A stretch of 39,249 nt of DNA, taken from positions 1-39,249 of the forward strand of contig JAFDVJ010000023.1 of assembly GCA_018269075.1 (NCBI GenBank), written 5' to 3'. How positions within the stretch are numbered: position 1 is the first letter of the stretch; every line of letters begins with the position of its first letter. Shown piece after piece: positions 21,243 to 29,109 of this stretch. Source of the stretch: Acidobacteriota bacterium (GTDB taxonomy: Bacteria; Acidobacteriota; Blastocatellia; Pyrinomonadales; Pyrinomonadaceae). Below the pieces are notes generated by a model that saw only the letters and a program-made list of their open reading frames with translations, was not told the DNA's origin and made no database searches. A program made the translations under genes and the position numbers.

Positions 21243-23477
21243 ATGAGTAAGGTCGAAAATTTGGAAAAGATCATCGAGCGGTTCGGGCCGCATCTGCACG
21301 ATGCGCCGGACGGCGGGTGGAGCGCCGAGCGCAACATCGAAAAGGTCGTGCCGACGCACTGCCCGTACTGCGCCGTGCAGTGCGGGATGAACCTGCTCGT
21401 CGAGAAGAACAAGGTCGTCGGCTTTGAGCCGCGCTACGATTTTCCGGTCAACGAGGGCCGCCTCTGTCCGAAGGGCGTGACCGCTTATCTGCAGACGCAT
21501 CATCCCGATCGTTTGCTCCGGCCGCTCGTGAAAAGACAGGGCGAATTCGTCGAAACGGGCTGGGACGAGGCGCTCGATCTCGTCGCGGCGCGGTTTCGCG
21601 AGATTCAGGAGAAATACGGAAAGGACGCGATCGGGCTTTATTCGGGCTCGTCGCTGACGACCGAGAAGACCTATCTGATGGGCAAGTTCGCGCGCGCCGG
21701 TCTCGGCACGCGCTACATCGATTACAACGGCCGGCTCTGTATGGTCTCGGCCGCCGCCGGCAACAACAAGGCGTTCGGCATCGACCGCGCCGCCAACCCG
21801 TGGGCCGACATCCCGCTCGCCGAGGTTCTCGTCATCGCCGGCGCGAACTGCGCCGAGACGTTTCCGGTGCTCAACAAGTTTCTCTGGCAGCAGCGCGATA
21901 ATGGCGGCGTCTGGATCGTCGTCGACCCGCGCGAGACGCCGACGGCGCGGCAGGGCGATCTGCATCTGCAGCTCAAACCCGGGACGGACGTCGCGGTCGC
22001 CAACGCGATGCTTCACGTGATCGTCAAAGAAAATCTGATCGACGCGGAATTTATCGCGAACAGCACCAACGACTGGGAAGCGGCGCGCGCGGCGGTCGAG
22101 AAATACCCGCCGGCCGTCGCGGCCGAGATCTCGGGCGTTCCGGCCGAAAAGATCGTCAAAGCGGCGCTGCTCTACGGCCGCGCAAAGACCGGAATGGTGA
22201 TGCACGCGCGCGGCATCGAGCATCATTCGAACGGCGTCAACAACGTGCTCTCGTACATCAATCTCGTCCTCGCGACCGGCAAGATCGGCGCGCCGGGGCG
22301 CGGCTACGGGACGATCACCGGGCAGGGCAACGGGCAGGGCGGCCGCGAGCACGGGCAGAAGGCCGATCAGCTGCCGGGCCAGCGCTCGATGCTCAACCCC
22401 GAACACCGGCGGCACGTCTGCGAGGTCTGGGGTCTGCCCGAGGAAGAGCTGCCGGCGGCGGGCGTTTCGGTCGTCGAGATGTTCGAGAAGATGCGCGCGG
22501 GCGAGATCAGGGGCTTTTTGTCGCTCTGCAACAACGGGATGGTCTCGCTGCCTGACACGAACCGCATCCGCGAGTCGCTCGAAGGGCTGGAATTCAACGT
22601 CAACATCGACTTTTTTATGTCCGAGGCGGCGCGCTACGCGGACGTCGTGCTGCCGGGGACGACGTGGGCCGAGGACGAGGGCGTGACGGCGAACAGCGAG
22701 GCGCGCGTCGTCAAGATCAACAAGGCCGTCGACCCGCCGGGCGAGGCGAAGCCCGACTGGTGGATCGTCCAGGAGATCGCCAAACGGATGGGCCGCGGCA
22801 AATATTTTCAATTTAATAATCCGCGCGAGATCTTCGACGAGCTGCGCGTCGCGTCGAGGGGCGGCAACGCCGATTATTACGGCATCTCCTACGAAAAGAT
22901 CGAGCGCCAGCACGGCGTGATGTGGCCGTGCCCGACCGAGGAGCATACCGGAACGCCCCGGTTGTTCGAGGACGGGAAGTTTTATCACCCGGACAAGAAA
23001 GCGCGGTTTCACGCGATCGAATACAACCCGCCGGCCGAGGTGCCGGACGACGAGTTTCCGCTCGCGCTGACGACGGGCCGCGTCGTCTATCAATATCTGT
23101 CGGGCAACCAGACGCGGCGGATCGGCTTTCTCGTCCAGCAGTGTCCCGAGCCGTACGTCGAGATCCACCCGGAAACGGCGCGGCGATTGAAGATCAACGA
23201 CGGCGAGCGCGTGAAGGTCGTCTCGCGGCGCGGCGAAGGAATTTTTCCGGCGCTCGTCGTCCGGACGATCCGGCCCGACACGATCTTCATCCCGTATCAC
23301 TGGGGCGAGACGCTGGCCGCCAACCAGCTGACGAATCCGGTCCTCGACCCGACGTCGAAGATCCCGGAATACAAAGCCTGCGCCGCGCGGATCGAGAAGA
23401 TTCACGACCGCCGGTTGCCGATTCTCGGCGAGCAGAAAAAAGGACTCTCGCAGAGCGAAGTTCAAAGGGGTAAATGA
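21243..23477 (+). CDS. NasA/NapA-type molybdopterin nitrate reductase catalytic subunit
   Basis: A 744-aa bis-MGD enzyme of the DMSO reductase superfamily. A [4Fe-4S] site is formed by C40, C43, C47 and C75. C166 in NGRLCMVSAAAG is the expected Mo ligand; the RLCM-S/A pattern is typical of Nas/Nap nitrate reductases. GTITGQGNGQGGREHGQKAD also matches that group. The C-terminal dinucleotide-binding domain (about 600-730) contains LTTGRVVYQYLSG and PYHWGE. There is no Tat signal, so the protein is cytoplasmic. Length fits NasA without the extra C-terminal Fe-S domain. Nitrate is the best guess because a NarK-like transporter ends the operon; a formate dehydrogenase-like role is less likely. The start is ATG 21243, though the ribosome binding site is masked by the preceding repeat. 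Confidence 0.85.
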   Translation: MSKVENLEKIIERFGPHLHDAPDGGWSAERNIEKVVPTHCPYCAVQCGMNLLVEKNKVVGFEPRYDFPVNEGRLCPKGVTAYLQTHHPDRLLRPLVKRQGEFVETGWDEALDLVAARFREIQEKYGKDAIGLYSGSSLTTEKTYLMGKFARAGLGTRYIDYNGRLCMVSAAAGNNKAFGIDRAANPWADIPLAEVLVIAGANCAETFPVLNKFLWQQRDNGGVWIVVDPRETPTARQGDLHLQLKPGTDVAVANAMLHVIVKENLIDAEFIANSTNDWEAARAAVEKYPPAVAAEISGVPAEKIVKAALLYGRAKTGMVMHARGIEHHSNGVNNVLSYINLVLATGKIGAPGRGYGTITGQGNGQGGREHGQKADQLPGQRSMLNPEHRRHVCEVWGLPEEELPAAGVSVVEMFEKMRAGEIRGFLSLCNNGMVSLPDTNRIRESLEGLEFNVNIDFFMSEAARYADVVLPGTTWAEDEGVTANSEARVVKINKAVDPPGEAKPDWWIVQEIAKRMGRGKYFQFNNPREIFDELRVASRGGNADYYGISYEKIERQHGVMWPCPTEEHTGTPRLFEDGKFYHPDKKARFHAIEYNPPAEVPDDEFPLALTTGRVVYQYLSGNQTRRIGFLVQQCPEPYVEIHPETARRLKINDGERVKVVSRRGEGIFPALVVRTIRPDTIFIPYHWGETLAANQLTNPVLDPTSKIPEYKACAARIEKIHDRRLPILGEQKKGLSQSEVQRGK

Positions 23478-23480
23478 TTG

Positions 23481-23588
23481 GATTTCGGATTTCGGATTTC
23501 GGATTTCGGATTGGTCCGGGTTCGGACGCTTCGATTTCAAACGAAAGCTGCCGCTTTGAAACCAATCCGAAATCCGAAATCCGAAATC
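23481..23588. repeat. Stem-loop of 4x gatttcg and its complement (second copy)
   Basis: The same design as at 21124-21239: four gatttcg units, then gattggtccgggttcggacg and a loop that diverges in its second half, then a complementary array. The first half of the loop is almost identical to the other copy. It begins 3 bp after the molybdenum subunit stop and ends just before gaggggaatt, the ribosome binding site of the next gene. Confidence 0.92.
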
Positions 23589-23600
23589 GTGAGGGGAATT

Positions 23601-24245
23601 ATGCAGGAGACAATGTTTATCGATCCGCAGCGCTGTATCGGCTGCCGTTCGTGCGTCGCGGCGTGCCGGGAATGTTCGACGCACAAGGGTTATTCGATGA
23701 TCTATGTCGATTATCTCGACCGGAGCGAGACGACGGCGACGATGCCGACCGTCTGTATGCACTGCACGGAGCCGACCTGCGCGCTCGTCTGTCCGGCCGA
23801 CGCGATCAAGATGAACGAGGACGGCGTCGTGATGTCGGCCTTAAAGCCGCGCTGTCTCGACTGCCGCAACTGCGTCAACGCGTGCCCGTTCGGCGTCCCG
23901 AAATACAATTCCGAGATGCATCTGCAGATGAAATGCGATATGTGCTACGACCGCACTTCGGAAGGCCTCAAGCCGATGTGCGCGAGCGTCTGCCCGACCG
24001 GCGCGATCTCGTTCGGCACCTACGAGCAGATCGTCCCGCTCCGGCGGACAAAACCCGTCAACGCGCATATTTTCGGCAATCAGAAGGTCGAGACGAAGGT
24101 TTATCTAATGCTGCCGACCGACGAACGGGAAATCCGCGTCGACGGCTGCGGCGTTTTCGAGGGCCGCGTCGCCGTCGACGGCGAGCCGACCGAATCGTGG
24201 ATCGACACGCAGGTCGAGGAAACGGACAAGAGCAACGAGTTTTAG
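23601..24245 (+). CDS. Four-cluster ferredoxin-like electron-transfer subunit (NrfC/DmsB-like)
   Basis: A 214-aa protein with four [4Fe-4S] motifs: C12/15/18/22, C52/55/60/64, C85/88/91/95 and C112/115/127/131. These are the arrangement of DmsB/NrfC/PhsB-type subunits that wire a membrane quinol oxidase to a molybdenum subunit. There is no signal peptide, so it is cytoplasmic and matches the catalytic subunit's location. The first motif [14 protein letters not shown] carries an extra Cys. I chose ATG 23601, with gaggggaatt immediately upstream; the frame is open further up, but only through the heptamer arrays. Confidence 0.9.
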   Translation: MQETMFIDPQRCIGCRSCVAACRECSTHKGYSMIYVDYLDRSETTATMPTVCMHCTEPTCALVCPADAIKMNEDGVVMSALKPRCLDCRNCVNACPFGVPKYNSEMHLQMKCDMCYDRTSEGLKPMCASVCPTGAISFGTYEQIVPLRRTKPVNAHIFGNQKVETKVYLMLPTDEREIRVDGCGVFEGRVAVDGEPTESWIDTQVEETDKSNEF

Positions 24246-24274
24246 GGCGGCCGGCGGCCGGCGGGTTGTTTTAT

Positions 24275-24847
24275 ATGAAGGCGAATTTAACGGATACGAT
24301 CAAACGGGTTCTTTCGGACGAATCGGACGTGCGGGCCGCGAACGCGGCGTATGACCGCGAGTTTCCGTACGAGCGCGACGACGAGGCGCAGGTCACGCGG
24401 CGCGAGTTCTGCGGTTTTCTCGGGCTGACCTCGACGGCGCTTTTCGCCGGCGCGGCCGGTTTCGCGGGCAAGGCCGTCTACGACGCGCGGCAGCCGGAAA
24501 ACTTTGCGCCGCTCCGGATCGACGGCGCGGCCGCGCTCGAACGGAATTCGGCGCTCAATTTTCACTATCCGACCGCGCGCGAGCCGGCGCTCCTGATCCG
24601 CGCGAACGACGGGAATTACTACGCTTACGGGCAGAAATGCACGCATCTGTCGTGTCCGGTCTATTATTCGGCCGCGACCGCGCGGATCGAATGCCCGTGT
24701 CACGAAGCCGGTTTCGAGACCGCGACCGGCAAGGTTCTGTACGGCCCGCCGCCGCGCGCGCTCGACCGGATCGAGCTCGAGCTGAGAAACGGCGAAGTCT
24801 GGGCCGTCGGAAAAAAAGTCGGAGGGCGCGATGAATCGAACGGGTAA
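24275..24847 (+). CDS. Tat-targeted Rieske [2Fe-2S] protein
   Basis: A 190-aa Rieske protein. The cluster ligands are C122-T-H124 and C140-P-C-H143. C127 and C142 are the pair that forms the disulfide in high-potential Rieske proteins of the bc1/b6f type. Residues 41-49 (TRREFCGFL), followed by a hydrophobic stretch to about 66, are a Tat-type signal anchor, so the domain should face the periplasm after folding. About 40 charged residues precede the RR motif. It lies 29 bp after the ferredoxin-like gene and overlaps the next gene by 17 bp. Rieske proteins are not part of classical Nar or Nas enzymes, so its role in this operon is an open question. Confidence 0.9.
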   Translation: MKANLTDTIKRVLSDESDVRAANAAYDREFPYERDDEAQVTRREFCGFLGLTSTALFAGAAGFAGKAVYDARQPENFAPLRIDGAAALERNSALNFHYPTAREPALLIRANDGNYYAYGQKCTHLSCPVYYSAATARIECPCHEAGFETATGKVLYGPPPRALDRIELELRNGEVWAVGKKVGGRDESNG

Positions 24848-25064
24848 CGGCTTTCGCGCGCGGCGCGGACGGACGGCGATCTGGCAGGCCAAACTGATGC
24901 TGCTGGTGATGATCAACCTCGCGCAGCTCTGGATCCTGTCGGCGACGGTCGAAGCCGCGCTCGGCCGCGATTTCAAACAGCTTCTCCCGCTCGTCGCCGC
25001 CTCGGGCGTCTGCTGGCTGATCAGCCTGACGATCGTTTTCCGGTGGCGAACGCGAAAGGATTAA
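24831..25064 (+). CDS. Small two-helix membrane protein of the nitrate-reduction operon
   Basis: A 77-aa protein with a basic N-terminus (MNRTGNGFRARRGRT) and two hydrophobic helices (about 20-40 and 52-70), ending in RWRTRKD. The positive ends predict both termini in the cytoplasm. The ATG overlaps the Rieske gene by 17 bp and ggaggg precedes it, which points to translational coupling. I do not recognise a family with certainty. A plausible role is anchoring the Rieske protein or NarI-like subunit. Confidence 0.8.
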   Translation: MNRTGNGFRARRGRTAIWQAKLMLLVMINLAQLWILSATVEAALGRDFKQLLPLVAASGVCWLISLTIVFRWRTRKD

Positions 25065-25068
25065 AAGG

Positions 25069-25155
25069 GTCTTGAGTCTTGAGTCTTGAGTCTTAAGTCG
25101 TAAAACGGGAGACACGAGCGCGAAGACTCAAGACTCAAGACTCAAGACTCAAGAC
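25069..25155. repeat. Stem-loop of 4x gtcttga and complement
   Basis: The left arm 25069-25100 has four heptamers (three gtcttga, one gtcttaa). The right arm 25125-25155 has four gactcaa plus gac. It begins 4 bp after a stop codon, and the loop is about 24 nt. It lies between the small membrane protein and the transporter gene. Confidence 0.92.
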
Positions 25156-25174
25156 TACACTAAGGAGAAACCAT

Positions 25175-26347
25175 ATGTCCGACACAACACGCCGGGGCGC
25201 GGGCGCGGCTTTGTTTTTTTCGACGACGGCGTTTGCCGTTTCGTTCGCGGTCTGGGGACTGATCGCGGCGCTCGCGCCGACGTTTACGCAGCTTTACAAT
25301 CTTTCGGCGACGAGCAAGAGCCTTTTGATCGCGATTCCCGTGCTGCTCGGGTCGGTCGGCCGGCTGTTTTCGGGAATGCTCGCCGACCGCTTCGGCGCGC
25401 GTACGGTCTTCGCGGCGCTGCTCGTCTTTTCGGCGCTGCCGGCGGTCGCAATCGGGTTTTCGACGAGCTACGAGCAGCTTTTGATCCTCGGCCTGCTGAT
25501 CGGGCTCGCCGGGACGACCTTTCCGGTCGGCGTCGGATTTACGTCGAAATGGTTTCCGGCGGAAAAACAGGGAACGGCGCTCGGCGTTTACGGGATGGGC
25601 AACATCGGGCAGTCGGTCGCCGTTTTTTTCGCGCCCGTGCTGGCGCTGCAGTTCGGTTCGTGGCGGACGGTGTTTTTCGTGTTCGCGGCCGCGACGCTCG
25701 TCTGGGGCGTCGTTTTTTATCTCTTCGCGAAGGACGCGCCGGTCGCCGCGCAGCCGAAGACGCTCGGCGAGAGCCTCGGCGTGCTGAAACGCTCGAAGCT
25801 CGCGTGGGTGCTCTCGCTATTTTATTTTCTGACCTTCGGCGGCTTCGTCGCGCTGGCGCTGTATATGCCGACGTTTCTGAAGGAGATCTTCGACCTGACG
25901 CCGACCGACGCCGGCGCGCGGACGGCCGGTTTCGTCGTGCTCGCGACGCTGATGCGGCCGGTCGGTGGTTTTCTGGCCGATCGGATCGGCGGCGCGAAAG
26001 TGCTCGTCGGCGTTTTCGCGGCGCTCGCCGCGTTGTCGCTGCTGCTGAGCTTTTCGGGCATCGCCGTCTTCACGGTCGGCGCGCTCGGCTGCGCGGCCGC
26101 GCTCGGGCTCGGCAACGGCGCGGTCTTCAAATTGGTGCCGCAGTATTTCGCGAAGGAAACCGGCACGGTGACGGGCCTCGTCGGCGCGTTCGGCGGCCTC
26201 GGCGGCTTCTTCCCGCCGCTCGAGCTCGGCATCGTCAAGGATCTGACCGGCGTCTACACGCTCGGCTTCGTCCTGTTCGCCGCCTTCGCCGTCCTCTGTC
26301 TGATCGTCAACTATCTGACGTTCATCAAAGGGCGTCAGGAAACCTGA
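25175..26347 (+). CDS. narK: MFS nitrate/nitrite transporter (NarK-like)
   Basis: A 390-aa major facilitator with 12 predicted helices. The family pattern is clear: FSGMLADRFGARTV between helices 2 and 3, then VGVGFTSKWFPAEKQGTALGVYGMGNIGQS with the Gly-rich nitrate signature and conserved Arg/Lys-bearing loop, and GGFLADRIGGAKV at the start of the second half. NarK proteins move nitrate in, often in exchange for nitrite. The ribosome binding site aaggag lies 7 bp before ATG. As the last gene of the operon, it supports nitrate as the substrate of the upstream molybdenum enzyme. Confidence 0.9.
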   Translation: MSDTTRRGAGAALFFSTTAFAVSFAVWGLIAALAPTFTQLYNLSATSKSLLIAIPVLLGSVGRLFSGMLADRFGARTVFAALLVFSALPAVAIGFSTSYEQLLILGLLIGLAGTTFPVGVGFTSKWFPAEKQGTALGVYGMGNIGQSVAVFFAPVLALQFGSWRTVFFVFAAATLVWGVVFYLFAKDAPVAAQPKTLGESLGVLKRSKLAWVLSLFYFLTFGGFVALALYMPTFLKEIFDLTPTDAGARTAGFVVLATLMRPVGGFLADRIGGAKVLVGVFAALAALSLLLSFSGIAVFTVGALGCAAALGLGNGAVFKLVPQYFAKETGTVTGLVGAFGGLGGFFPPLELGIVKDLTGVYTLGFVLFAAFAVLCLIVNYLTFIKGRQET

Positions 26348-26348
26348 C

Positions 26349-26382
26349 GATTTCGGATTTCGGATTTCGGATTTCGGATTGG
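26349..26382. repeat. Heptamer array, 4x gatttcg then gattgg
   Basis: Four gatttcg units begin 1 bp after the transporter stop and run into gattggtctg, the same junction as at 21152 and 23509. The complementary arm is missing. Confidence 0.92.
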
Positions 26383-26446
26383 TCTGTTCAGGGAGATTTC
26401 CGTCTCCCTTTCTCCCCTTCACCCTTTCTCCCCTTCTTCTTCCGGC

Positions 26447-26476
26447 TCTCGACTCTCGACTCTCGACTCTCGACTC
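26447..26476. repeat. Heptamer array, 4x tctcgac
   Basis: Four perfect tctcgac units plus tc lie 7 bp before the stop end of the opposite-strand gene at 26484. They follow a pyrimidine-rich tract (tctccccttcaccctttctc and on), which resembles a degenerate array. Confidence 0.92.
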
Positions 26477-26483
26477 CCAAAAG

Positions 26484-26876
26484 CTACCAGTATTCCGATA
26501 AATTGTACTCGATGCGGGCTTCGCCGCCGCCTTCGCGTTTGGCTTCGACCGTCAGACGGTCGAAGCCGGCTTCGTAGAAGCGGTGAAAATCGTTGCGGTG
26601 ACGGTTGTAAAAATTGCGGCGGACGGATTTCAGCAGCTCGTCGCGAAACGTCAGCGTGATCTCGGTGCCCTCGCACATCACGCTCACCGAATTATCGCCC
26701 GGATCGTTGTAAAGATTGCGCAGTTCGGTCTCGATCGCGCTGCGGTCGAGGTCGCTTCCGCGGTTCGGAGTCGATTTTCGCGGTTCGCGGGCGACGCGGA
26801 CCCACAGCAAACCGAGGCCGGCGATCGTTGATAAAACGAAGACGGCAATCAGCGCGGCTTTCAGATAGAATTTCAT
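26484..26876 (-). CDS. Hypothetical membrane-anchored protein
   Basis: A 130-aa protein with one N-terminal membrane helix or uncleaved signal (about 6-28, ALIAVFVLSTIAGLGLLWV), followed by a charged soluble domain (VSVMCEGTEITLTFRDELLKSVRRNFYNRHRNDFHRFYE, written here as the segment around residues 64-102). The alternating strands and Arg/Asn-rich helix do not match a family that I know. It is convergent with the transporter gene and divergent from purB. Codon use agrees with neighbours, so the gene is probably real. Confidence 0.75.
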   Translation of the reverse strand: MKFYLKAALIAVFVLSTIAGLGLLWVRVAREPRKSTPNRGSDLDRSAIETELRNLYNDPGDNSVSVMCEGTEITLTFRDELLKSVRRNFYNRHRNDFHRFYEAGFDRLTVEAKREGGGEARIEYNLSEYW

Positions 26877-27001
26877 ATGGTTGAGAAGAAAAATTCACCG
26901 GCCGGACGGCGCGGGCGGAGGATCCGTTCTTTCAAGCCATCCCCGGTTTTGACCTTGTTGAAACATAACTCAATATCTTATCGGCAATGAGCGGCAAAAA
27001 G

Positions 27002-27119
27002 TTTAGGAAGTTTTGGAAGTTTTGGAAGTTTCGGAAGTTCGGGAAGAAAAAATCTCTTCTTCGGCTTCCCGAGCTTCCCCAAACTTCCCGAACTTCCCGA
27101 ACTTCCCAAACTTCCCAAA
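27002..27119. repeat. Stem-loop of 9-bp units (ttcgggaag type)
   Basis: The left arm 27002-27046 has five 9-bp units (tttaggaag, ttttggaag twice, tttcggaag, ttcgggaag). The right arm 27065-27119 has six cttcccgaa-like units, one of them 10 bp. It lies in the purB leader, 23 bp before the ATG, where it could attenuate expression. Confidence 0.9.
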
Positions 27120-27141
27120 TCTGGCTTAGAATTTTAGTTAT

Positions 27142-28437
27142 ATGATTGAACGCTATACTTTACCTGAAATGGGCGCGATCTGGTCGCTGCGGAACAAGTT
27201 TCAGAAGTGGCTCGACGTCGAGATCGCCGTCTGCGAGGTTCACGCCGAGGACGGGACGATTCCGCGCGACGCGCTCGAAGAGATCAAGGCGAAGGCGGCC
27301 TTTACGGTCGAACGGATCAACGAGATCGAGAAGACGACCGATCACGACGTGATCGCCTTTACGACGAACCTCGCCGAAAACATCGGCCCGGCGGCGCGGT
27401 TCGTGCATTACGGCCTGACGTCGTCGGACGTCGTCGACACGGCCAACGCGCTGCTCTTGAAAGAGGCCTGCGACATCCTGCTGCCGAAGATCGATACGCT
27501 GCTCGAAGTCCTGAAGCGCCGCGCCTACGAATTCAAAGACACGCCGCAGATCGGCCGGACGCACGGCATTCACGCCGAGCCGACGAGCTTCGGGCTGGTC
27601 TGGGCGCTCTGGTATTCGGAATTCGAGCGCAACAAGGAACGTCTCGAAAAAGCGCGCGAACGGGTCGCGGTCGGGAAGATTTCCGGCGCGGTCGGCGCGT
27701 TCGCGCATCTCGGGCCGGACGTCGAGGAACGTGTCTGCGCGCGGCTCGGGATCAAAGCGGCCGACGTTTCGACGCAGGTCATCCAGCGCGACCGTTACGC
27801 CGAATATCTCTGCACGCTCGCGATCGTCGCCTCGTCGCTCGAAAAGATCGCGCTTCAGGTGCGCCACTGGCAGCGCACCGAAGTCCGCGAGGCGCAGGAA
27901 AAATTCAAGACCGGGCAAAAGGGATCGTCGGCGATGCCGCATAAACGCAACCCGATCCTCTCGGAACGGATCTGCGGGATGGCGCGGACCGTGCGCGCGA
28001 ACGCGGTCGTCGGACTGGAGAACGTCGCGCTCTGGCACGAGCGCGACATCTCGCATTCGTCGGCCGAACGGATCGTCCTGCCGGATTCATCGGCCGCGCT
28101 CGATTACATTCTCGCGAAAACGGCGTCGCTGCTCGATAATCTGGTCGTTTATCCCGAGAATATGCTGAAGAATCTCAATCTGACGCGCGGTTTGGTGTTC
28201 AGCGGGCAATTGATGCTCGCGCTCACGCAGAAGGGCGTTTCGCGCGAGGACGCCTACGTCTACACGCAGCGCAACGCGATGAAGGTCTGGGACGAGGGCG
28301 GCGAATATCAGGAATTGGTGCTGCGCGACCCGGACATCGCGGCGCGGCTTTCGCCCGCCGAGATCGAGCGGGTCTTTGACGTCCGCCATTACCTGCGCAA
28401 CGTCGGACGGGTCTTCGAGCGGGTTTTCGGCGAATAA
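27142..28437 (+). CDS. purB: Adenylosuccinate lyase
   Basis: A 431-aa enzyme of the fumarase/aspartase superfamily. It cleaves SAICAR to AICAR and adenylosuccinate to AMP, releasing fumarate, in purine synthesis. Signatures are TSSDVVDTANAL, the active-site region GRTHGIHAEPTS with catalytic His, and the family signature GSSAMPHKRNPILSE. Length is normal for the bacterial B. subtilis-type enzyme. It is transcribed alone after an inverted 9-mer array and stops at a strong terminator. purS and purQ lie 1.5 kb further on. Confidence 0.96.
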   Translation: MIERYTLPEMGAIWSLRNKFQKWLDVEIAVCEVHAEDGTIPRDALEEIKAKAAFTVERINEIEKTTDHDVIAFTTNLAENIGPAARFVHYGLTSSDVVDTANALLLKEACDILLPKIDTLLEVLKRRAYEFKDTPQIGRTHGIHAEPTSFGLVWALWYSEFERNKERLEKARERVAVGKISGAVGAFAHLGPDVEERVCARLGIKAADVSTQVIQRDRYAEYLCTLAIVASSLEKIALQVRHWQRTEVREAQEKFKTGQKGSSAMPHKRNPILSERICGMARTVRANAVVGLENVALWHERDISHSSAERIVLPDSSAALDYILAKTASLLDNLVVYPENMLKNLNLTRGLVFSGQLMLALTQKGVSREDAYVYTQRNAMKVWDEGGEYQELVLRDPDIAARLSPAEIERVFDVRHYLRNVGRVFERVFGE

Positions 28438-28467
28438 AAAAAGGCAGGCGCGAACCTGCCTTTTTTT
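28436..28467. terminator. Bidirectional Rho-independent terminator after purB
   Basis: aaaaaaaggcagg, loop cgcgaa, cctgccttttttt form a perfect stem with A- and T-tracts on either side. It overlaps the purB stop and also serves the convergent gene ending at 28490. Confidence 0.93.
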
Positions 28468-28489
28468 ATCGTTTCGAATCGAATTCGGT

Positions 28490-28876
28490 TTACGACCACT
28501 GATCGGCCAGACCGCCGATGATCGGGAGTTTGAAAATGTTGCCCTGGAAAGCCTTGACAGCGCAAAGGATGACGGCGACCAGAATGCCGAGGCCCATCAC
28601 AACATAGACCAAAGATGCCAGAATGGCGATGATCGAAGATTGGGCCGCCGCCGCGACGACGCCGAAAATCACGGCGACGATATAAAGAACGATCGCGGTA
28701 GCGGTAAGCAATAATGACTGAAATGCATGGAAACGCGGTAATTTATTCGTCTTGTCGGTGACCAGCACGATGATGCTGTAGACAAAACCGATCGGAAGAC
28801 AAACGTTAATGTAGCAAAGAAGCGCGCCGATATTGTTATCCAGACCCAGCGCGGTTTTTCCGCCCATATTTTGCAT
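28490..28876 (-). CDS. DUF4870/Tic20-like small membrane protein
   Basis: A 128-aa protein with about three membrane helices. The pattern NIGALLCYI-x3-LPIGFVYSIIVLVTDK, then NKLPRFHAFQSLLL matches DUF4870 proteins, where the 'RFHAxQSL' turn between helices is diagnostic. The C-terminus KAFQGNIFKLPIIGGLADQWS is also typical. Function is unknown in bacteria. The start is ATG 28876 with aaggag 12-14 bp upstream; a second ATG three codons on is possible. Confidence 0.88.
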   Translation of the reverse strand: MQNMGGKTALGLDNNIGALLCYINVCLPIGFVYSIIVLVTDKTNKLPRFHAFQSLLLTATAIVLYIVAVIFGVVAAAAQSSIIAILASLVYVVMGLGILVAVILCAVKAFQGNIFKLPIIGGLADQWS

Positions 28877-29019
28877 ATTTTTAGTATTCTCCTTTTGTTG
28901 TAATTAAAAATTTTATCCTACTCGGAAGTCAAAAACTCGTATCGTGAATTTAACATAAGAACGACAATTAAAACAACATTTTGCGTAAATATTTTGGCAC
29001 TATTTGAGAAAAAACCAAA

Positions 29020-29107
29020 GCCGTCCGAAACGGTGTTCGTAAAGCCGCCCGTTTTCGGCCTTTCGGCGTTTTTTTTTTCAGCCCGCGGACGCGCTGTTTC
29101 GGACGGC
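29020..29107 (-). terminator. Possible terminator of the GYF/RDD gene
   Basis: gccgtccgaaac at 29020-29031 and its exact complement at 29096-29107 pair over 12 bp, directly after the leftward gene's stop. In the leftward RNA the stem is followed by tttggtttttt. The 64-nt loop is long and contains a T/A-tract, so confidence is moderate. Confidence 0.5.
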
Positions 29108-29109
29108 CT

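Noticed and set aside
23478..23600. N-terminal extension of the ferredoxin-like subunit
   Set aside because: It translates the heptamer arrays ([11 protein letters not shown]). The ATG at 23601 has a good ribosome binding site and begins next to the first cluster motif.
21192..23762. 856-aa minus-strand frame opposite the molybdenum subunit
   Set aside because: It is a shadow produced by codon bias. The plus strand has all Fe-S and Mo ligands.
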